Positions 1 to 10,615 of a stretch of 64,000 bases of DNA are shown one piece after another. The translations under genes were made by a program, and so were the position numbers. The stretch is taken from NCBI GenBank assembly GCA_002049455.2, contig KV918854.1, positions 1 to 64,000 on the forward strand, written 5' to 3'. This stretch comes from Porphyra umbilicalis (Eukaryota > Rhodophyta > Bangiophyceae > Bangiales > Bangiaceae). The notes beneath the pieces were generated by a model. It was not told where the DNA came from, ran no database searches, and worked only from the letters and a program-made list of their open reading frames with translations. Numbering within the stretch: position 1 is the first letter of the stretch; every line of letters begins with the position of its first letter.

Positions 1-1
1 G

Positions 2-3000
2 TCCGCGACGGTCGAAGTCGCCGCCGCCGCCGCCGCGTGCGAGGCGGCCGGCGACGTGGGGCCGGTGGGCCCCTTGCGGGACGCGAGCACCCTGCTGGCC
101 AAGCTGCTCTCAGCAAACCCCGTGCACGCGCGGGGCACCACGTCGTACGCGTCGGCAGCGCTGGGCGACGCCGAGGCGGCCTCGACCGCAGTGCTGCGAG
201 CCGTCGACGCGGTGACCGTGCCAACGCACCGACCACCCGCTGCCGTCCCTGGGGACGGCAGCGCGGCAGACGCTGCCGCCGGCGCTGCGACAGCCGCCGA
301 CAATGCCGCGGTGGTCGCCTGTCGGCGCCTGTGCGCGCGCGCCCGGCACGCCGCAAGCAGCGTCTTGTCCGCGGCCAAGGGCTTGATACCCATGGCAACC
401 CCCAACGAGAAGGACCACCCGGGCGACGACGCGGGTGCCGGCGCACGGGGCGCGCCGGCGAGCGGCGGCGGCAAGCGCTCTTGTCGACGCCACTGTGGCG
501 GCTGCGGGGCGACGGGGCACTATGTGCGGACGTGTCCAGCCGACGCAGCCGCCAAGGCTGCGCACGCGGCGCGCGTGGCGTCCGCCCGGGCGGCCAAGGG
601 CGCCAGTGCCGGCAGTGGCCGGACCAGGTGCGGTGCGAGTCACGCGCGGGGCCACACGCGCGCGAGCGCAGCGTGTCCGCTGCGTGCCGTCGCCCACGGC
701 TGGTCGGACCACAATGAGGACCGCGGCCGCGACTTGGCGTGCGCCGACCAGTACCGCATGACGGGGGAGGTGACGACGACGGCGGTCGTGTCTGTCGACC
801 GGTTCTTTGGTGTTTGGCGGCGGCGGCTCCTGCGGCCGCCCGCAGACTGCCCGCCGCCAGCGGGACGCCCGCCGACCACCTCGGCTCATCGCAAGACCGA
901 GGCGTCTGTCGAGGCCGACACCAATGCGGCGGCTGGTGCGGCTGCGCTGACAGAGTTGGCTACGGCGCAGACGCAGCATCTGCGCCTCGTCTCCATTGTC
1001 ATGGACGGCACGATGCGGTACCTGCTCGAGCGCGTCGACGGTGGTGGCGGCGGGTTGGGTGCGGGTGGTGGTGGCGGCGGCCGACGTACGCTCGACGAGT
1101 TTATGGCGGCCGTGCCGGCGTCGCTGACGGGCAGCCACGGGCTTGCGTGGAAGCAGGTCGCCTCGACCGTCTCGTGTCGCGGTGTCCACGCGTTTGGCGG
1201 CGCCCCCCGGCGGGCGTATGTCTCTTGCTCGGGGCGGCGCGCGCACGCCAAGCCACGTGCGGACGTCAAGGCAGCAGCAGGCGACGGCGATTACACTGCC
1301 TTTGTTGCCGCGTCGGCGGCAGTGGCGGCGGCCATAACCGAGCCAGAGCAGCTGCCGTGCAGCACGCTGCTGCCGAGTCCGGCAGACACGGGCCGCTGGG
1401 CGACCGTTGCAACGTCCTTTGAAAACCACTATGTGACGCCCGTCACGTCGGCGGTCAAGGCCATTGCAAAGTGCATCGTCCTAGCGGTTTACCCGCAGGC
1501 CCCGGGCGGGTCAGACGGGCACCCCCGCGCGGCACTGATTGCGGCCCTCGTTGCCGGCCTGCAAGCCGCCGACGGCACGCGCCCGCCGTCGTTCAAGTGG
1601 CCGGCGGGCAAAGTGTCTGCGGCGCATGGGGCTGCCATGGCGGCCGCCGCGGCGCTGGCCTGCGACACCGTCCTCGTGTACACGGATGGCGGCGGTCGGC
1701 AGCGCTCGCTGCTGCACCTAGACACATTGGCCCTGCGACAGCGGCCGCTGCACGTCTACCCGTTGCTGCACTATGCCCAGGCCCTGTGCGTCGGCGCCGG
1801 CATCGAGGCGGCCGACACGTCACTTGGCCGAGTCGCTACGTGCACCGGGTACGCGCGTGTCAGCGGCGCGCTGCTCCGCAAGCGCCTGGCGGTCCACGGG
1901 GGTTCAATCCCACCACAGACGGCCGACGGGTTGGTCGAGCAGGCGCTGCTCCGCCGCGCGGGCATCATCCGCGCCTCGACGGTCGTTGGCACCTCCATCG
2001 TGTCGGAGTGTGTGGGCGTGCACTTTACAATACGACACCCCGCCACTGCAGCGTCGACGGCGGCCGCTCGGCGGGCGCGCGGCAGGGCGGCCAGTGACGG
2101 TCGCGGGGGTGAAGGTCCGACCGAGACGGCGAGCGTGCGGACGCAGCTCGACCGCATGGCGTTTGCGCCCGACGCTGTCAAGGCGCTCGTCTTTGTCGGG
2201 TGGGACCCGGGCGTCGCGTCCATCGTCGCTGCCTACTGCCCCGGCGCAGTGCCGTTTGCGCTCTCACCGGCACCGCACTTGCACGCGTACCGGGCGTATC
2301 GGGCGCTGCGGGTTGCGGCCGACGCGCTCGCGCGGGCGGCCTTGGCCGCGACCGCAGCTGCAGAGTGCCACGTGCGGCGCAGCGGTCGGTTACTGCCGAC
2401 CGTCGACACGCTGCGTGCAACGGTGGCCCGGATTGTTCGTGCGGCCAAGGCCACCGCGGCGAACCTACCCGTCGGCGGCGGTGACGCGGTGTGCGGGACG
2501 ACCAAAAAGCGCGGCCGTGGCGCGCTCGGCGCGTCGACCGGGGCGGAGGGATCTCCCCCAAAGCAGAGTCGTACAGCTCTGGTGGGGGGCCCGCCGGCGG
2601 CCACACCGGCGGCACAGGCGTCTGTGCCGCCTTTGGAGGACGCACCGACGCAGCCGGCTGCTGAACTGCCCCCCCCCCCCCCCCCCCCGACCCGCCCAAG
2701 CGGCCGCGGTACACGCAGCCACAGTATGGCGACGAGTGGCTGACGCCCGCGCAGCGGAAAGAGGTCGCCCGCAAGCGGGGGACGAGCGGCCCCGACGGCC
2801 GGCGGCCGCTGCTGACGCGCATGCGCGCGCTCGCACACGCCGCCGTCAACGACGGCGGCGTCCAACCGTGGCGCCTCCCCAACCACGTGTGTGTGTGGAT
2901 GGGCGAGCCGGCCCTGTTCAAGGCGTTGACCGACGCGGCCGCCAACGCAGGCGCCAAGGCCGAGGCGGCAGCGAACGCAGAGACGGCGTGGCACGCCCTG

Positions 3001-4590
3001 TCGGTCGGGGGCCACCGACACGCTGCGCGCGTCTGGCACAGCGCGGCGCGCACCGCGAAACAGACGGCGGCGGCATTGCGCAGGGCAGAGCGATTGGCGG
3101 CTGCGGCGGCCGCTGCTGCGCCGACAGAGCCCCCGCAGCCTGGTGCTCCGGGCACGCCTCTGCCGTCGGCAGACCGCTTGCGGGTGTTGTGCGCCGCCCT
3201 CCGGCCCGCGGCCACGACCACGAGACCGCGCGCGCGCGCTCCGCCGGCGGGGACGACTCTGGTCGTCTCCAAAGGCGCGTACCGCGAGGCGACGGGCGCC
3301 GGTATGACCAGGCGCGCCGAGGCGGCAGCAGTGGCGGCGTGGGCGGCGACCATTCCCGACGTGTCGCGCGAGTCACTGACGGCCGGGTGCTCCCTGAAAG
3401 TCGCTTCGTGGGGCGCGTGGCTGGTTGCGGCCACTGCGCGCATCGCCCGCACCTACACAGACGCCTATCAGGCGGCGTACGGGGCGGCCGCGACGTCGGG
3501 CCGGCGAAAGGCGCGCCTGCACGCCCTCATCCAGCGCAACCGGTACGCGGCAAAGTTGGCCCACCGCATGACGGGTGGGCTCCTGCGGCGCACGGTGGAC
3601 GGTACCAAGGCGGTGCTGGCCATTGGGCGGTGTCGGCCGCGCGCCGGCAGCGTCGACCTCGTGCGGCGCATGGCCAAACACGTGCACCTCGTGTACGTGG
3701 ACGAGCACAATACGAGCCAGACGTGCGCCGAGTGCGGTCACGGCTTGTGCAACACGTACGTGTCGCCCGACTCGCCGGTCGACCTGACGCCCCTCAAGGC
3801 GGCAAGCAGCTACGCGCATCGCGCGTCGGTGTCTGCGGCCAAGCGCGCCTCGCCCCTCCGCGGCGGCCGGCGCGCGCGACGGGGTGTGACGACCGGCAGT
3901 CGGTCGGGCCCACGCGACGTTGCGGCTGCCCAGCGCGCCAAGGAGCACGCAGAGGCGGTGCGGACAAAGGTGCTGCAGGCGATTGCGGCTCACGGCAAGT
4001 GGGCGTTTGGGACCAACCCGCTGGCGCTGTGGGCGGTCAAGCTGTGCACCAACGTCGCGTTTCCCGCGACGTACGTCGGGCGAGACACCAACGCGGCGCG
4101 CAACATGTCCAAGATTGCCATCAAGAGCATGCAGGGTCGAAGCATCTACCCCCACATCCGGGGGTACACCGTGTCACGCGCGCCACCCCAGGAAGACCCA
4201 GTCCAGGCGACGCGGCACGCGGCTGCGATCGAGGCGGGTACCTACGAGGCCGGCTACGGGTGGACGCGCTGTTCACCCACGTCGTGGGAGCGTTGGCGCC
4301 GACCTGTCGTCGCCGACGCGCCGGTCGCGGAGGCGGGGACGACCCCGGCGGTCGCGGAGGCCGGGACGGCCCCCACGGCCGTGCCAGTGGCGGCGTCAAC
4401 GGTGCGGGTAGAAGCGCTGGGTGTGGTGGCAGACGGGGCGCACGACGCAGCTGCTGCGTCGGCAAGCGGTAACCTGGCGACGAGTAACGTCGGCCAGATG
4501 GCTGCTGCCAGCCCCGCGCCAGCCGTGGGGCACAGCCACTCGTCTTCGAGCCGCCTCGAGCGGGTAATCGTGGACTGTTCACCAGGTTAA
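2..4590 (+). CDS. Fanzor-type (eukaryotic TnpB-like) RuvC nuclease, 5' partial, frame broken at a C20 tract
   Basis: Family role: RNA-guided DNA nuclease of eukaryotic transposons, acting in the nucleus. The frame is open to the left window edge, so the true start is outside. It runs to the run of 20 C at 2669-2688 and continues in another frame that is open straight through the tract and has its first ATG at 2821. Seen in order: a CCHC zinc knuckle (C494, C503, H518, C533 by codon start); RuvC-I Asp in WDPG (2204-2206); RuvC-II Glu in VDEHNTS (3703-3705) followed at once by C-x2-C (3724-3735); RuvC-III Asp in GRDTNAARN (4084-4086). The three acidic residues are intact. The second zinc-finger cysteine pair expected before RuvC-III is reduced to one Cys (KLCTNV). 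At over 1500 codons it is long for the family. It ends in TAA. The break may be a sequencing error, slippage or real decay. Family assignment rests on motifs and is strong. Confidence 0.85.
2669..2688. repeat. C20 homopolymer inside the Fanzor reading frame
   Basis: Twenty consecutive C encode prolines at the point where the Fanzor frame changes. Downstream of it the new frame reads a sensible basic/aromatic sequence (RPRYTQPQYGDEWLTP) before the later ATG. A tract this long is prone to length error in sequencing and to polymerase slippage. Confidence 0.95.
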
Positions 4591-4608
4591 TCTCGTGGGG
4601 TGTGAATA

Positions 4609-4641
4609 GGGAGCTTCGCTCCTCACCTCTTTCAGAGGTGA
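4609..4641 (+). ncRNA. Tandem hairpins after the Fanzor stop, candidate 3' guide-RNA scaffold
   Basis: Nineteen nt after the Fanzor TAA lie two perfect hairpins 1 nt apart: GGAGC-TTC-GCTCC (4610-4622) and CACCTCT-TTC-AGAGGTG (4624-4640). In TnpB and Fanzor loci the guide RNA is made from the 3' end of the nuclease gene and its flank, so position and structure are suggestive. No element right end or guide segment could be identified. They could equally be mRNA 3'-end structures. Confidence 0.3.
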
Positions 4642-5870
4642 CTACTGGTTCTTGCCTTTTTGAAAGCGGCGGCTGCCGTGCGCTCGAGGCGGCAGCCCTG
4701 CGGGAAAAACCGGGCGGAAAACCGGCATCTCCTGAAGGAAACCGGCATGCTCGACTCACTATTCCGGTTTTGTGGCACCCGCTGGGGATCAACTGTCGTG
4801 CCGACAGTAATCGTCTCGGACGCATCACTTGGCTGCAGGGTTGTAAGTTCATGTTGAATCCACAGATGGTTCGATGGATCAGGTTGATTTCAAGAAACGA
4901 ACCAAACCAAACAACAAACGACTTGGTTGTATTTACTATTAATTTCCCGGGCAGACAGGAGCAATCGTTGACCACTTCAAATTGATCAGCCAGGTGGTTC
5001 GGCGCTGTGGGGCCGCTCTGACTGCCTCGTTGCCATACCCCCTGCAGGTCAGTCGCGCTAAGAGTTCTGCTCCCAGACCCTCCTTCATGTTAACTGTTGC
5101 CAATCGGCTGTGTAGAACCCTAGGCGCTGAGTACGTAGATCGATTCATCTGCTGTCAACGTGTGCGTGAATCATAGCCTTTTTGGCTGGAGGATGGATGG
5201 GTCGTGGTCGCACCCAGGATTGCGAGGAGTGCAGCAAGCTGCTTCTCGGACAACGGGGCATCCACTCGCCCTCAACGCCCCGTCTACACGTATCGGTGTT
5301 TAGTCCTTTCTGTTTGGTCCCCCCGCCTCCGTTTCTGCGCGGAGGTCCCGGCGGTTGTCAACGTCGTCGCTTCGGCGTCGGCTCGTACCAGTCGTTTGGA
5401 TTGTGTCGCGGTGGTTGGGCAGGAAAGCAGGGCTCTGTCGCCGGGATTGCAGCAGGCCGGCTATGCACACGCTTCATCAGCTTGGCGACTCAAGCTGGAT
5501 GGGGCTCGAGTCAGACAACCCGACTTCCCCAAGCACAATCTCAACTACATTAAACGTGGCACACGAAGTATTACGCGGATTAAGTACGGCCTTTGACATG
5601 TTGCGTTCAACCTGAACGCTCCAGCGTTCAAGTGAATCAGGTTGAATTCCGTTCATGTCTGGCAAACCAAACCAAACGCTGACAACCCTGCTTGGCTGAC
5701 AGCAAGCCGGATCAGATGCGATCTGTAAAGATCACGCGGCCTGAAGCGCAATTCTTCGACTTCGCCAGTTCCCAACGGGCCAGTGTGAGCACATCGCACG
5801 TCCGATCAATCGCCAGGCGGTCAGGCGCGGGTGCGCTCTACATTGTACGACAAGGCTCTTCACGGCCATC
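4642..5870. other. Intergenic, no gene recognised
   Basis: Lower-GC stretch with only short ORFs. At 4722-4772 the motif ACCGGCAT occurs twice, related to motifs near 20.2 kb. Two similar segments, ATCAGGTTGA plus a nearby AACCAAAC, occur around 4880-4915 and 5640-5680, and 5597-5659 can fold on itself. One of these may mark the left end of the Tnp2 element, but no CACTA-type terminus was found. Confidence 0.5.
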
Positions 5871-8089
5871 ATGGGGGTGTTGTACGAGTGCCCGTGCCCG
5901 ATATGCTCCCGTCACCCATGTGGCGGCAGGTACGTGAGCAGGGCAACTTTTTACCGTCATGGTGGTAGCAATACGGCCCTGAGCAGAGCCAAGCGCCGCC
6001 GAACCGATGACGCGGCTGCGGACGAAGAACCAAGCGCGCTAGATCCAGGTCATGACGGTAGCGTCGAGGAGGAGGAGGCCGGCGACGGCGCTCATGCCAC
6101 CGGCGGAGATGAACAAGACGAAGCGACGGATGACGGCGTGTTCGACCGTGCTGGCGGTGGCTCCGTCGGTCCATGGGCCGTGGACGGGCGCGGGTCAGAC
6201 AGTAGCGGAGATGGCGACGGCAGTGTCAAGTCCGACGGCAGTGATGATGGCGAGCCGCTGGAGGAGGAGGATCTACCCCTGGACGTGTTGCAGAACTTCC
6301 CGCTTTCTGATGGCGACGACGACAATGAAGAAGGCGAAAACGCTGAAGACCCTGGGCTTCTTCTTCAGCAGGCGCTTCAGCCCCTGGATGACGCGCCGCA
6401 CGGGGCTTCCGACAAAGAGCACGTCGGGCAGTCCACGCCGGCTGCTGTTGCCACTAACGGGGTGGTCTTGTCGCCAGAGGCCTTCGCCGACATGGTCCAA
6501 GACTTTGTGGCGTTCAACTTCGCGCAAGAGTACAACCTACCTCGAGAAGCGTTGGCCACCATGCTGAAGCAGAGGAATCACAGCGGGCACAAGAACAGGA
6601 CACCGTACAAGCTAGACAAGTTTGTCAACAACGCGGTGCGCCTCGAGGAGAAGATCGTGGATTGCTGCCGGAACGGCTGCATGGCGTACACGGCTAACCA
6701 CGCGCACGCTACGTCGTGTCCCTTTTGCAAGGTAGGGCGGTACAACTCTCAAGGGCAACCAGCCAAGACGACGCGGTACTGGAAAATAGCGCCATGGATG
6801 GCCATGATGCTCGCGGACCCGGACATTGGACCCGACATGATTAAATTGAACAAGGACGCGCTTGCTGATGCCGAGAAGGCACGAACAGTGTTCAAGGATT
6901 TCTACCACAGCGACATCTACCGTGATCTGGTCAAGAAGGGCGTCATCAAGTCGCCTATGGACATCTTCGTGAGCTTGGGGGCCGACGGATACGAAGCCTG
7001 AGAGCAGAGCGGCTATCAAGGATGGCCTATCATGCTCACTATCATGAGTATGCCCACCTCGACGCGGTTCAAGATTGCTTCGCAGCTGCTAGTAACGGTC
7101 ACCCCGGGTCCTAAAGAGCCAAAGGATCTAGAGTCCTGTCTCCATCCTGTCATGGAAGAGCTCAACCTGCTGGCGCGCGGGGTGCCCGGGTTCAAGGTCG
7201 CAGGAGTGGATGGGCCACAAAAGGTTCGAGTCCTCTTGCTCCAAATGACGTCGGACAGGCCCGGTGGCAAAAAGATGACTGGCATGAAGGGCAGCAATGG
7301 TCGACAGCCAAGTCGCTTCCAGGACTTCCATGGTGTCTGGGTGGAGGGCTCCAACCACTATTACTTTTCAGACAAGGACCCGTCGAACAAATCTGCGTCG
7401 CATGCCAAGCTTTTTGACATCAAGGACTACAACAAGAACCGACGGACGGATTCCTCAAGGACCGAAGCTGTCGACATCATTGAAGCGGCCCGATTGCAGA
7501 ACCGGTCCAAGACTTTTGTAGAGCGATTGATGCGGGACAGCGGGTACAAAGGCTACTCCCTCATGGCATGTCCCAGCCCGGCGGACAAGGCAGCCTATCC
7601 CCACATGAGCTACTTATGGGACATCGGGCCTTCTTCCGCGCCGTACGACGTCATGCACCTGGTGCTACAGAACAATGTATCCAACATGTGGCGACTGTTC
7701 TCAGGCGTGTGGAAGGACTCCAACAAGGCTCCACACAAGTGGGCTATGACGGAGAGCGTCGCAGAGGTCGTGGGTGCCGAGATTGCGGCGGCCCGAGCGA
7801 CTGTGCCCCTATTTCAAGCCTGTGGGCTGCGAAATGTCAAGACTCACTTCAAGTCGTACAAGGCGGTTGAGTGGATGTTCTTTGTGCTGAGCACAGGCCC
7901 TGCTGCTCTAGCTGGGCGCATTCCAGCGGAGGCCTACAAGATGTTTATGTGCCTCGTGCGCGCATGCCGCCTGATCTTTGTGCCGGACGACCTCCCTGTG
8001 AGCGATGTGGCGACCCTCAAGACGGAGCTGGAAACCTTCTGCGGCCTCTTCTACAAGAAGGCCTACGGAGGTGACATCAAGAACATCAC
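5871..8089 (+). pseudogene. Tnp2-family (CACTA-type) transposase, 5' part, interrupted by the gypsy insertion
   Basis: Transposase of a cut-and-paste DNA element. It starts at ATG 5871 with a Cys-rich motif (ECPCPICSRHPCGGRYVSR) typical of the N-terminus of these proteins, then a long acidic linker. A conserved core follows: C-rich NGCMAYTANHAHATSCPFC, the SLGADG motif with a likely catalytic Asp, GWPIMLTIMSMP, PGPKEPKDL and YDVMHLVLQNNV. One in-frame TGA at 6999-7001 splits the core. The same frame continues without other change to 8089, where a Ty3/gypsy element has inserted after ATCAC. Reading resumes in frame at 18497/18502. Apart from the TGA and the insertion the gene looks well preserved. 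The TGA could be a point mutation or, less likely, readthrough. Confidence 0.85.
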
Positions 8090-8454
8090 TGTTGCATTCG
8101 GCAGGGGCTAAGTCCAGTACTTATGCCCCTGCCGGGACTTGCGCCCGTCTCTCCGTACTTCGGATTGCGGCCTGTGGGTCGGCTGTCCCTCTCTAAGTAG
8201 CCCCCCTATTCGGGCCAGGGGCTACTCTTACGTCTCTCATTTTCGTCTATTTCGTCTTGGTATTACGGCGCCGGCCTTGCCCCGCGCCGCCCCGTGTTGC
8301 TCGCCATCTAAATCTTGGCGTCCCTCTCGAGTCCTAGCCTTTGAGCGCCTTTGCGCCGTGTAGGTCCTCTCGGTAGGTTGACCCTTTAGGTCCTTCTCTT
8401 TTGTACTGTCAGTGTGGTTCTAGGGTACTTGTTCGCGCCTTCTTTGTTGTCACA
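8090..8454 (+). repeat. 5' LTR of element 1
   Basis: A 365-bp LTR starting TGTTGCATTCGGC and ending GTTGTCACA. It matches the copy at 18131-18496 over its whole length. The upstream flank ATCAC is duplicated after the 3' LTR. Confidence 0.95.
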
Positions 8455-8456
8455 CT

Positions 8457-8473
8457 TGGTGGAGCAGCAGGGG
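8457..8473 (+). promoter_or_regulatory. Primer-binding site of element 1
   Basis: TGGTGGAGCAGCAGGGG begins 2 nt after the 5' LTR. It starts with TGG, the complement of a tRNA 3' CCA end, and would pair with a tRNA ending CTGCTCCACCA. The tRNA species was not identified. Confidence 0.6.
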
Positions 8474-8695
8474 AGAGGGCGTCGTCCCTTTCGAGGGACG
8501 CCTCTCCTCTCGCGAGCCTCGGCGACAACGGTGCGGACGCCCCTGACGGTGCACGTGACGTGACCACTTTGTGGTCCCGGTCACCCGGCGGCTGTTGTTG
8601 CAGGCCGGGGGAGTCGCTCGACGGTGCCCGACGGGCCGTGGTGCCGTCGTGTCCGGGTTTGTGCTATCTCGAGACAAGAAGCCAACCTATCTCCG

Positions 8696-10417
8696 ATGGC
8701 GAGCGGGGGTGCCGATCCCCCGCGCTTTGCCCCTTCTCACGATACGAGCGCTGACGCTCGGCGTACGGCCGACGGGTCAGCCCCTGCGACTACGACTCCC
8801 CCTCTTCCCCACGATGCCTCTGGTCTCCCCGATCCAACCGCAGCGGCTCCCGCTTCGGGCGGCTCGGGCGCTTCCCTCGGCGATACTAGTCGTCGCGCGG
8901 AGCAATCGGCGGTCGCCGAGTTAGCGACGCTCGTGCGTACGTTGGCCGCGTCCGTCCGAGAGCTACGCGCCGACGTGACAACGTTGCGCGACCCAGCTGG
9001 GACGTTGCCGATGTCGACCGCCAGTGGACCCCGGCCCACTGACCCAACACCGGCAAACACCCCGGCCCCGCGCGACCGGCCCCGGTCGCGCAGGTCCGCT
9101 GCCTCAACGTCGCCGTTGGCCTCGCGGAACGCGGGCGTACGATCGGATCCCGACGCCCGCTCTTCGCGGTCTGCCGATGACGACGAGCCGCCCCGAGACC
9201 CCAGCAGCAGCAGCAGCAGTGACAGCACCGGCCCCGCGCGCCACCACGTCGGCTGGCGGCGCCGCACCCGCACGCGGGTCACCGGTCGGACAGCTTCGAC
9301 GCCAATGGCGGTCATCCCCTGGCCGCTCCCCTTGACGTCCAAGCATGGTCCGTTCTCGTCGCTGCTCGACTTCCGCCGCTACCTCGTCCGCAATGCGGAT
9401 CCGACGTATGGCCGGTCGAAAGCAAGCCAACTCCGCAGGCGCCATCGCCTGCTGGACGGTCCGTTCCACGGCGTCGCGCTCTTCGATGGCTCGGATCCGC
9501 TGGCCGTCCTGGCGCTCCTCACTCGCTTCCGCACAGCCGCGGACGAAATGGACGTCACTCTGGGCGAGGCCCCGTACCTCCTCGCCTACCGCATTGGCGG
9601 TGAGGCCAAGGACGACTTCGTCCCGGAAACAAATGGCCCACACGGCAGCGCCGTCGGTACCAGTTTCCCGCACACGAACAACTATCTGTTGACCCGCTAT
9701 GCACCCGAGGACGCCGTGCACACCGCCGAAATGGCCCTCCGCACCGCGGAGCAGCGCCAAGACGAAGGCGAGCGCGCTTTCTATCAGCGGTTGATGCGGC
9801 TCGGCCGACAGCTCATGGGTATGTACGACCCGGGGCAGCTACGGTACCTGTTACTGAAGGGGCTCCACCCCTCTGTACGTGCCCAAGCCGAGCTGGCCGA
9901 CCGCACATGCGCCACCTTCGACGAACTCGTGGCGCTTTCGCCGAAGATTGGCGATGGGCTACGCTCGGTCAAGGTCACCACCGGCAAAGCCGACCGGTAC
10001 ACCAAGGCCAAGAGCGTCCTGCAGCTGGGCTCCGGGAGCGGAGCAAAAGCCGAACCGGTCCTCTGGGCGGCGTCACCAGCGACGACGTCGGAGGCCACGC
10101 CGCCACAGAAGCGGAGCCCCATGGGTCGGCCTCTACCGCAGCAGCCGTTCCAGGCATTCAACCCTACGCCACCGGCGGCCCGGACGCCGTCGGCCAGAAC
10201 GGCAACCCAATGGTCTCCCCGACCGGGCGGTCCGGCGGGACGGCCGGCTCTGGTCCACCTGAGCCAGGTGCAGTGCCACCGCTGCCGCGGTTTCGGTCAC
10301 TACGCCCGCGTATGTCCTTCGCTTGAACGGGCGATGGGGGCAGGTGCGCCGCCTGCGGTCGCCCCGGGACCCCCTGGCGCAGCCCGTCCTGCCTTACGCC
10401 CGAGTCGTATGCAATAA
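8696..10417 (+). CDS. gag: Gag of element 1, with CCHC zinc knuckle
   Basis: Structural capsid/nucleocapsid protein that packages the element RNA in cytoplasmic particles. ATG 8696 is the first good start; the frame extends further left without ATG. It encodes about 573 residues. The N-terminal third is Pro/Ser/Arg-rich low complexity. The middle (about 9.3-10.0 kb) has the helical retrotransposon Gag pattern (ERAFYQRLMRLGRQLMGMY, LRYLLLKGLHP). The C-terminus carries one zinc knuckle, CHRCRGFGHYARVC (about 10271-10312). It stops at TAA 10415-10417, and 3 nt later an ATG in the same frame opens a 52-codon extension leading to the frameshift site. Confidence 0.9.
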   Translation: MASGGADPPRFAPSHDTSADARRTADGSAPATTTPPLPHDASGLPDPTAAAPASGGSGASLGDTSRRAEQSAVAELATLVRTLAASVRELRADVTTLRDPAGTLPMSTASGPRPTDPTPANTPAPRDRPRSRRSAASTSPLASRNAGVRSDPDARSSRSADDDEPPRDPSSSSSSDSTGPARHHVGWRRRTRTRVTGRTASTPMAVIPWPLPLTSKHGPFSSLLDFRRYLVRNADPTYGRSKASQLRRRHRLLDGPFHGVALFDGSDPLAVLALLTRFRTAADEMDVTLGEAPYLLAYRIGGEAKDDFVPETNGPHGSAVGTSFPHTNNYLLTRYAPEDAVHTAEMALRTAEQRQDEGERAFYQRLMRLGRQLMGMYDPGQLRYLLLKGLHPSVRAQAELADRTCATFDELVALSPKIGDGLRSVKVTTGKADRYTKAKSVLQLGSGSGAKAEPVLWAASPATTSEATPPQKRSPMGRPLPQQPFQAFNPTPPAARTPSARTATQWSPRPGGPAGRPALVHLSQVQCHRCRGFGHYARVCPSLERAMGAGAPPAVAPGPPGAARPALRPSRMQ

Positions 10418-10420
10418 GCG

Positions 10421-10579
10421 ATGGCCGCCATCGCCGAGGACCCCTGGGGTGATCCGCTGGTGCCGGACGACACCGGCTCCCTCAGCGGAGACGAGACGGT
10501 CGGCGCCTCGCCCGGGGATCCGCAACCGGATCCGAGTCCAACGGTGGACCCACCTGCCCCTGCCGGGCCGGGAAACTAA
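10421..10579 (+). CDS. Short ORF between gag and pol, same frame as gag, ending at the frameshift site
   Basis: Fifty-two codons (begins MAAIAEDPWGDPL, acidic and Pro-rich) from ATG 10421, only 3 nt after the gag stop, to TAA 10577. It overlaps the pol frame, which is open from 10453, so it bridges gag to pol. It may be translated by reinitiation after the gag stop, or it may be the original gag C-terminus cut off by a nonsense change at 10415. No domain is recognised. Confidence 0.55.
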   Translation: MAAIAEDPWGDPLVPDDTGSLSGDETVGASPGDPQPDPSPTVDPPAPAGPGN

Positions 10580-10615
10580 CACGGGGCGTGCTGCTAGCGG
10601 CTCGGCCGCCCCGTG
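10570..10615 (+). promoter_or_regulatory. -1 ribosomal frameshift cassette: slippery heptamer plus stem-loop
   Basis: G GGA AAC (10570-10576) is a canonical X XXY YYZ slippery site in the frame of the preceding ORF, followed directly by TAA (10577-10579). A perfect 9-bp stem follows: 10580-10588 (CACGGGGCG) pairs with 10607-10615 (CGCCCCGTG) around an 18-nt loop. A -1 slip enters the pol frame, which is open from there to 15075. The 3-nt spacer is shorter than the usual 5-9 nt. Confidence 0.75.

Noticed and set aside
110..3452. Long minus-strand ORFs opposite the Fanzor gene (up to 439 codons)
   Set aside because: Arg/Ala/Pro-rich shadows of the GC-rich coding strand with no motifs; the plus strand carries the conserved catalytic residues.
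1..4590. Giant-virus origin of the left end
   Set aside because: Fanzor genes occur in giant viruses and the composition would fit, but the neighbours are LTR retrotransposons, MITEs and intron-bearing transposase, typical of a host chromosome.
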